Assembly: GCF_000372725.1 (NCBI RefSeq)
Contig: NW_005201102.1
Span: 232,054 to 296,053, forward strand
Source of the DNA: Emiliania huxleyi CCMP1516
Lineage: Eukaryota > Haptophyta > Isochrysidales > Noelaerhabdaceae
Length of the DNA stretch: 64,000 nucleotides
Direction: 5' to 3'
A program made the position numbers and the translations under genes. This document shows positions 58,375 to 64,000 of this stretch, piece after piece. The notes below the pieces were generated by a model. It ran no database searches. It was not told the DNA's origin and worked only from the letters and a program-made list of their open reading frames with translations. How positions within the stretch are numbered: position 1 is the stretch's first letter; every line of letters begins with the position of its first letter.

Positions 58375-59445
58375 TTGTGGTGTGTGTTGCTGGCCGCCGA
58401 TCAGCTCGCTCCTCTCGCCGAGGACAGCACTAGCTCGAGCGCCCCCTCCACGGCGGAGCAGGTTCTTGCACCAATGACGGTCAACACTCCAAAGACGATC
58501 GCGCTCCTGTCTTCCCTCGCCGCCGTTCGCTCCACACCCTGCGAGCTGCCTGGCAACGCCGAGTTCGTGTCGACCAAAACGGGCCTTCGCATGGCAGTAC
58601 GCAGGGGGGGCGACATTGTCTCCGACACTATTAGGAAGACTGGCGTTTGGGAGGTGCACCCGTGGAAGGCGCTTGAGCCGTTCATGTCGCCGCAGACTGT
58701 GTTCGTGGACATCGGCGCGAACATCGGCTGGCACACACTCAACCTCGCGCGCCGAGGCCACGACGTGGTCGCCTTCGAGCCGTTCGCCTCCAACATTGCC
58801 ATGCTCAACGCGTCGCTGTGCGCCAACCCGTCGCTGGTGAACCGCACGCTTGTGAAGGCGCACGGGCTTTCGAACAGCGCTGCGCGCTGCGACCTCTTTC
58901 AAATACCGTCGATTAACTTTGGCGATACCGTCAGCGTATGCGACGGCGGCAGCTACGTGCAGCAGAAAGAGGCCGTGCAGAAGCAGCTGAGCAACTCATG
59001 CCGTCGCCACTGCCACCGTCGTGCTGACGGTTGCGCAGGCTGTGCGTCTGTGCAGAAGCTCGGCGAGTTCCGGGCGTACCAGCTGGACGACGTTGTCGAC
59101 GAGTCTCTCCTGAGGGCGGAGAAGGCGGTGAAAATGGACGTCGAGGGACACGAGTACAAGGTACTCCTCGGAGCGGAGCGCTTCTTCACGCAAGGCAACC
59201 CGCCGCGCGCGGTGTACGCGGAAGTGTTCCAGCTCGGCGCCCACCGCTCGTCCTTTTTCGCGAAGCTCAAGGAGTGGGGCTACGACACAATGGCGCGAGC
59301 GAAAGACAGGGAGGCGCTATTTGTGCGTGCTGTGGGGGCCGTCAGCAGCCAGAAGGCACTGACAGCCAATCGCGCTCATGGCGTGGCGCACGCGCGTCGC
59401 AAGGTCAGGTGGGCGTGCCAATTCAGTGCTCTCTTCGCATGCTGA
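58375..59445 (+). CDS. FkbM-family methyltransferase
   Basis: Single open frame of 356 aa. SAM-binding motif I is FVDIGANIGWHTLNLA, motif II VVAFEPFASNIAML, then the FkbM LDDVV block and KMDVEGHEYKVLLGAE, the typical FkbM C-terminal signature. A Cys/His insertion (SCRRHCHRRADGCAGC, residues ~203-218) between the motifs is unusual. The first 33 residues include the 47-bp block shared with the ENT gene; a second possible start is the ATG at 58474 (MTVNTPKTIALL). Likely role: O-methylation of a sugar or small molecule; substrate unknown. Confidence 0.88.
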   Translation: MWCVLLAADQLAPLAEDSTSSSAPSTAEQVLAPMTVNTPKTIALLSSLAAVRSTPCELPGNAEFVSTKTGLRMAVRRGGDIVSDTIRKTGVWEVHPWKALEPFMSPQTVFVDIGANIGWHTLNLARRGHDVVAFEPFASNIAMLNASLCANPSLVNRTLVKAHGLSNSAARCDLFQIPSINFGDTVSVCDGGSYVQQKEAVQKQLSNSCRRHCHRRADGCAGCASVQKLGEFRAYQLDDVVDESLLRAEKAVKMDVEGHEYKVLLGAERFFTQGNPPRAVYAEVFQLGAHRSSFFAKLKEWGYDTMARAKDREALFVRAVGAVSSQKALTANRAHGVAHARRKVRWACQFSALFAC

Positions 59446-60394
59446 GTGTGTTGATGTCGTCTGGGCTTTGCGCACAGCATTGAGCTATATCAGCCCGAGG
59501 ACGTCAGCTCGCGCGCTTCACCCTGCTCTCGCCGCTCCTCTGGCGCGACCATCCTTTTCGTAGAGAGCGTGTCGGGGCGCCCGCGCCCTCGCACGCACAG
59601 TCGGGAGGCCGAGGCGAAGTCGTGTCGGGTATCGCGGCAGTTTTTTATTCTGAGCGTCGTGTGTGTGGGTCGGCCTCGTCTTTCTCTTGTTGTGGATTGT
59701 GCATGTAAAGGGTGTGGATGCTGGGTTGACGGAAATCGGGGGACGCGACCCACTTCGCCACAGACGGTCCCGCGCCTCGCCGCTAAGTTTGCGGCACGCC
59801 CCGCACCGTCCGCTGTGCCGCGTTTTTTGTCCGGAGTGAAAAGTCCAACGCCAACGCGCTCGTCGGTGGCGGCTTCCCCCAACCTCCGCCGCGCTCGGCG
59901 AACCTCGACAGCGCCTTCGGTGGCATGCAGCTCTTTGCGCCTGAAGCTTGGAGAGCAGCTCCTCTGCTGCTCACACACTCTGCACAGTTGACACAGCCTA
60001 CTGTGCGGCTGCCACAGCTGTGAGAGCGATGGGCTCGCCCTCACTGGCCCTCAGTCACTTGTGTGCTGCAGCTTGTGTGAGCGACACTGCTCGGCGACTG
60101 CCGGCACACTGTGAGACCATGGGTGTGAGGTAAAACCACGCTACCAGCGCTTGGTCACATCGGCCCCGAGGTCAGATCCATCTACTCTGTTGATGACAAG
60201 ACTTGTCTACCGGCTGGAGCCGAGCAGGAGGGCCCGGCGCACAACCCCCTGGTCAACTCACCCTCCACACCCCGTACACGAACGACGTTTGCTGGCGCCG
60301 GCACAATGTGCTCTGGGGTACTTCCACCCTCCGGCGGCAAAGCGGCTGGCGAGGGCATAGGGTCCTCGGCCCAAGCGGCGGGGCAGGGGCGGCT
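59446..60394. other. intergenic
   Basis: About 950 bases without a supported gene; overlapping frames on both strands are basic/Ser-rich and lack motifs. Confidence 0.45.
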
Positions 60395-61175
60395 CAGGAT
60401 CACAGACACCCCTCTCAGGATCACAGCACCGGCGGGGGCGCGCCTCAGGATCAAGCACCCACGGCAGGGTCTGTGAGGATCAGCAGACCTGGAGGGGGCA
60501 CGCTGAGGATCATACTTCATAGGCCTGAGAGGGATGCTTTCAAGAGCACAGGGCTGCAAAGGGTGGCACTCGAGATCAGAGCGCCAAAATAGGCGCGCGG
60601 GAGATCAGCGGCCGGAAGTGGGCGCAATACAGATCACGAGCGCCGGAACGGGTGCAATATAGATCATGAGGTTTTGTGGTCTGTGCGCGGACGGCCCGGG
60701 GAGCCTGCGGCGCTATTTTAACCTGCCCCGACAGAGTCTCTCGATACGGCGCGTGGCGGCGCCGCACCCAGCAAGCTGGGGCCGCTCCTTACGGACTCGT
60801 CGCTGCGCTCCTCAAGGCAAACACGGAGCGCGCTGCGCGCGCGGTCTACGCCGAATACTGCGGCCGCCGTCACGACTGCCATCCTCGGCGGCGCCGAGCG
60901 CGCGAGCGGCGCCGATGGCGAACCCGGCGCCACCTCCCGAGCGCTGATCTCCAGAGCGCTGATCTCCCGCGCGCCTATTTTGGCGCTCTGATCTCGAGTG
61001 CCACCCTTTGCAGCCCTGTGATCTTGACAGCATCCCTCTCGGGCCTATGATCCTCAGCGCCTCTTCAAACCGGCTCTGAACCTATGCGTGCCCCCTCCAG
61101 GTCTGCTGATCCCCACAGACCCTGCCGTGGGTGCTTGATCCTGAGAGGGGTGTTTGTGATCCTGAGAGAGGCTTA
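60395..61175. repeat. large palindromic (inverted) repeat with GATC-punctuated arms
   Basis: Left arm about 60395-60600, right arm about 60960-61175, spacer about 360 bases. Aligned as reverse complements the arms agree closely, with a 30-base insertion in the left arm. Each arm is a chain of irregular 20-40-base pieces separated by (A/G)GATCA. No terminal target duplication or transposase was found. Possibly a fold-back or MITE-like element. Confidence 0.8.
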
Positions 61176-61521
61176 TCTGCCAAGGCGCAAGGGGCAGGAA
61201 GCGTGGAAGCGGCTGCTATGGGCATTACTCTCGAGTCAGCGCCCTCGTATCGAGTACAGCTGTGTGTTGTTGTTCTGTGTGTATGCACGCGCCGCGCACA
61301 CGCACGAAAACGGAGAAAGCGGTCCCCATTTCTTTGAGAGTTTGTTTTGTGTGCCTTCGTTGTTAATAATTGTTGTTCAAACGGATGGTCACTTGCTAGG
61401 TCACTTGTTTGTCGCAGTCACACGCACGCACACAGTGTTTCACACACCCACCGCACGCCGCGCCCGCACGCCCACCGCCCCGCCTAGGCCGGACATGGGA
61501 AACTTTTTTCTTTTTCAGAGA
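61176..61521. other. intergenic
   Basis: Between the palindrome and the 570-bp repeat; nothing recognised. Confidence 0.4.
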
Positions 61522-62085
61522 TGTTGACTCGGTTTCAGTCTCCTCAGCTCTGAGGAGCCCCCAAAAGAGCAGAAAATGCAAAAAAGATGCAACTCCCCAA
61601 AGTCGATCACCTCTCGAGAGAGCCCTTGCCGCTCCTGCATCTTCTGCGTTTCGGCCCGCCCACGTCCGACACACGGCGTGCGAATGCTCGCGCTGATCGC
61701 CATCATGACGGTCGGAATAGAGCTTCGTGATGCCAACGCGACACCTACAACGATTGCTGTCAGTAACGTCAACATGACGGATGCAAGCGCAAACGCCATT
61801 CTCGAGTACGACACAGTGGCTCACATCTTCAAGCAGGCGCGTCAGCTCTTAACTCTCGTCCCCGATGTAGCTCTCTGCACCCGTAAGCTCGCGATTAGGT
61901 CGAAACCGCCGTCCTTTCTAACAAATCTCGCGAGTGGCCACCAGCGCTCGTGAGGCGCTTGCTCTTCGAGCACTGGAACCACATCAAGAAACCGAGCTCG
62001 AGGATGATCGTCCCCGGCAAGTGCCAGCGACTCGTCGAGCAGAAGCTTGCCGCACTGAAAAAAGCACAAGCGTAGTGCTGTGTGC
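61522..62085 (+). repeat. 570-bp direct repeat, copy 2 (copy 1 at 30637-31228)
   Basis: See copy 1. Confidence 0.9.
61684..61953 (+). CDS. hypothetical 89-aa ORF of the duplicated 570-bp unit, copy 2
   Basis: Same frame as 30830-31099 with few changes; a longer frame back to 61576 adds a Cys-rich start (SPCRSCIFCVSA). The continuation WPPALVRRLLFEHWNH...KKAQA is one base out of frame, as in copy 1. Confidence 0.4.
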   Translation: MLALIAIMTVGIELRDANATPTTIAVSNVNMTDASANAILEYDTVAHIFKQARQLLTLVPDVALCTRKLAIRSKPPSFLTNLASGHQRS

Positions 62086-62529
62086 GCGTTTCGAATCAGG
62101 CTCATATCTCTCAATCTCGCTGTAGGCGCTCGCGCCTGACATCTTCAACATCTATTAAGGGCGAGATGCGTCCGAGACGAGCGCGCTTCAGGGTGCTATT
62201 CGCGAGGCAATGAAGAGCATCCGCGAGTCGGACCCGACCGCCATCGCCTCTCCCGGCATTGCAAAGGCACCGCCGTGCACATTCGCTCACAACTCACCCT
62301 GTCGGCTCTGCAAGTCCCACATCTCCAACGTGTCAAGAAGTCAATGTACCGAGAATCAACAACAAATCAACAACAACTCATCAACAATCGAGGAAGTAGC
62401 CGCTCTTCATGCGGTACCTGCCTCTCGAGCAGTAGCTCGTGTCATCTACTCAGTTTCTTCTCGTGCAGTAGCTCATTCGAGCTATTTCACCTCACCCAAC
62501 GACTAAACAATTAAATTCCGTCTCGAGCG
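62086..62529. other. intergenic; weak coding signal near 62160-62290
   Basis: A frame coding TSALQGAIREAMKSIRESDP and IASPGIAKAPP looks protein-like over about 40 codons (62174-62290), then turns into Gln/Asn-rich low complexity. It may be an exon, but no gene can be built. Confidence 0.3.
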
Positions 62530-62534
62530 GAGAG

Positions 62535-62655
62535 GTTTCGGGATGCGCTCCGAACGACGGGTCCGTCTGGCAGGCGGCCTCGCTCGCGTCCCAGGTGACG
62601 TCGCTGGGGAGGGCGGCCCGAGTGCGGCCTCCCGCCTTGACGTTAACGCAGGTAT
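62535..62655 (-). repeat. inverted copy of the PAN exon of the downstream gene
   Basis: Read on the minus strand it codes CVNVKAGGRTRAALPSDV and DASEAACQTDPS before diverging, against CVNVKTGGRTRAALPSDV at 62850 (+). Arms at 62568-62652 and 62848-62935 make a spaced inverted repeat just upstream of the gene. Confidence 0.85.
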
Positions 62656-62799
62656 GGGTGGACGCTAGACAGATGATGACGACACGCACGAGCGACACAC
62701 AGACACAAACAGGCTGACAAGACAGAGAATTAGTTCAACTGTGAACGGGGACTCCTGCGGGACTTCCAATCTCGGCGAGAGTGTCCTCAATTGCCTGCG

Positions 62800-63673
62800 A
62801 TGTCCCTCACCTCGTTTATCGCGCCGGCGGGTCGCGCCGGCGGGTCCTGCGTTAACGTCAAGACGGGAGGCCGCACTCGGGCCGCCCTCCCCAGCGACGT
62901 CACCTGGGACGCGAGCGAGGCCGCCTGCCAGGAGCAGTGCCTCGGGCTGAAGTGGTGCACTGGATACGAATACCAGATCTTTACCCGACCGCGCGGCCGC
63001 ACGCGCTGCATCCTGCAGCGGCTCCCCATCAAGCAGGCCGTGCCGGCGACCGCCTTTGACGCCGTCTGCAAGATAAAGGTGAGAAACGTCCGGCTGCCCG
63101 CTGCCTCCCCACCGCCGCCGCCACCCCTGCCCTTCGCCCTGCCGCAAGGCGTGTGGTGGGCGCCACCGCCATCGCCTTTACCGCCACCCGCGCAGCCGCC
63201 GCCGCCCTCTCCGCCGCCGCCGCCCTCTCGGCCGCCGCCGCCGCCGCGCCCGCCCACTCCGCCTCCTCGCCCTCCGAGTCCGCCTCCCAGCCCTCCACTG
63301 CCGTGGGCGCCACCGCCATCGCCTTTACCGCCACCCGCGCAGCCGCCGCCGCCCTCTCCGCCGCCGCCGCCCTCTCGGCCGCCGCCGCCGCCGCGCCCGC
63401 CCACTCCGCCTCCTCGCCCTCCGAGTCCGCCTCCCAGCCCTCCACTGCCGTGCAGCGTGGTGCCGCGGGCGAGGTGCGGCGGCGCCCTCGCCTGCTACAA
63501 GGACGAGGCATGCTACACGCCGTGGAGAGACGCGCATAAAGGCCTGGGATGCAACGCCGGGGGAGTCCATCCCGCCTGCCGCTACTGCGGCGGCAGAGAT
63601 GTGCCACCGTGCCCAGAAGAGCCACCGCCCTCGGCGCCGCCGCCGCCGCTGCTGCCGCCGCCTCCTCTTCCGC

Positions 63674-63704
<31 letters not shown>

Positions 63705-64000
63705 CTCACCGCCCCCACCGTCACCGCCACCCGCGCGCCCGCCGCCGCCCTCGCCGCCGCCACCTTCACCGCCGCCCCCGTCACCGCCCCCCTCTCCGCC
63801 CCCGTCGTCGCCACCGCCGTCTCCACCGCCGCCCTCGCCGCCCCCCTCGCCGCCCCCGCCGCCCCCGTCGCCCCCCTCGCCGCCCCCGTCGCCCCCCCCC
63901 TCTCCGCCGCCGTCGTCGCCACCGCCGCCGCCGCCGCCGTCGCCGCCCCCCTCACTCCCCCCCTCACCGCCGCCGTCGGCGCCCCCCTTACCGCCGTCGC
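62800..64000 (+). CDS. PAN/apple-like, Pro-Ser-rich cell-wall-type protein (partial, runs off the end)
   Basis: Frame open from ATG 62800 (and back to 62734) to the window end, at least 400 codons. Residues ~17-95 form a Cys-rich PAN/apple-like domain (ACQEQCLGLKWCTGYEY). Then come Pro-rich stretches (PPPSP, PPPAQPPPPSP) with a second Cys module (CGGALACYKDEACYTPW...CRYCGGRD) between, ending in long PPSPPP repeats typical of hydroxyproline-rich extracellular proteins such as pherophorins. A 147-base unit is tandemly duplicated. There is no signal peptide at this Met, so an upstream exon may supply it. Confidence 0.7.
63160..63453 (+). repeat. 147-bp in-frame tandem duplication
   Basis: The unit at 63160-63306 is repeated with near identity at 63307-63453 and adds 49 Pro-rich residues. 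Confidence 0.9.

Noticed and set aside
1..64000. tRNA, rRNA or other structured RNA genes
   Set aside because: I looked for cloverleaf-like and rRNA-like stretches and saw none I could support by eye; a covariance-model scan would be decisive.

Overview
The window looks like nuclear DNA of a GC-rich microalga, most probably a haptophyte of the Emiliania/Gephyrocapsa/Prymnesium kind. The reasons are very high GC, many short introns that mostly begin with GC instead of GT, alga-type genes (FkbM methyltransferase, chalcone-isomerase-like protein, LPMO-chitinase, Pro-Ser-rich wall protein), ankyrin and F-box/RCC1 paralogues, abundant simple repeats, and a 100-N scaffold gap at 52722-52821. Nothing looks bacterial: there are no operons or ribosome binding sites. 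The species is inferred, not proven.

Layout. 1-10.2 kb: a Pro/Gln-rich gene tail (+), a class-3 lipase (-), a tiny membrane protein (+), a nucleoside transporter (-), an EF-hand protein (-), a PDZ protein (+) between inverted repeats, and a secreted Erv1-type sulfhydryl oxidase (+). 10.5-17.4 kb: a many-exon helicase-like ATPase (-) divergent from an ankyrin protein (+). 18.6-22.6 kb: two genes (+) behind copies of one duplicated upstream block. 22.9-27.5 kb: a 1,485-residue secreted enzyme joining an LPMO to two GH19 chitinase domains (-). 28-33 kb: a DUF2237 protein, a broken and an intact F-box/RCC1 gene, and dispersed repeats. 33.6-35.9 kb: a tyrosinase in 8 exons (+). 36-43 kb: a damaged GTPase locus, a second ankyrin gene and a second lipase gene with frame problems. 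43.1-47.9 kb: an AlkB dioxygenase, a glycosyltransferase-like protein and a retroelement remnant (-). 49.3-55.9 kb: mitochondrial-type FAD glycerol-3-phosphate dehydrogenase in 24 exons (-). 56.6-59.4 kb: a chalcone-isomerase-like protein and an FkbM methyltransferase. 60.4-61.2 kb: a large palindromic repeat. 62.8 kb to the end: a PAN/Pro-rich wall-type protein running off the window.

The most striking observation is how the introns are built. In the glycerol-3-phosphate dehydrogenase, tyrosinase, helicase and coiled-coil genes, the first 10-40 bases of an intron are usually a slightly diverged copy of the first bases of the exon that follows it. A short pyrimidine-rich or hairpin-forming tail ending in AG lies between the two copies. 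Splicing from the start of the left copy (usually GC, sometimes GT, possibly GA) to the tail's AG removes copy plus tail and restores the reading frame. Using this rule by eye I joined 24 exons into one 787-codon frame and 8 exons into one 481-codon frame, each matching its family end to end. In many introns the copy-plus-tail unit is itself repeated, or has grown into a minisatellite. This looks like a continuing system of intron birth by local duplication or insertion, followed by repeat expansion.

Limits: everything was read by eye. Exon edges come from the reading frame, family resemblance and the duplication rule, with no transcript evidence. Regions with several frame breaks (29-30 kb and 37-43 kb) may be pseudogenes or draft-quality sequence.
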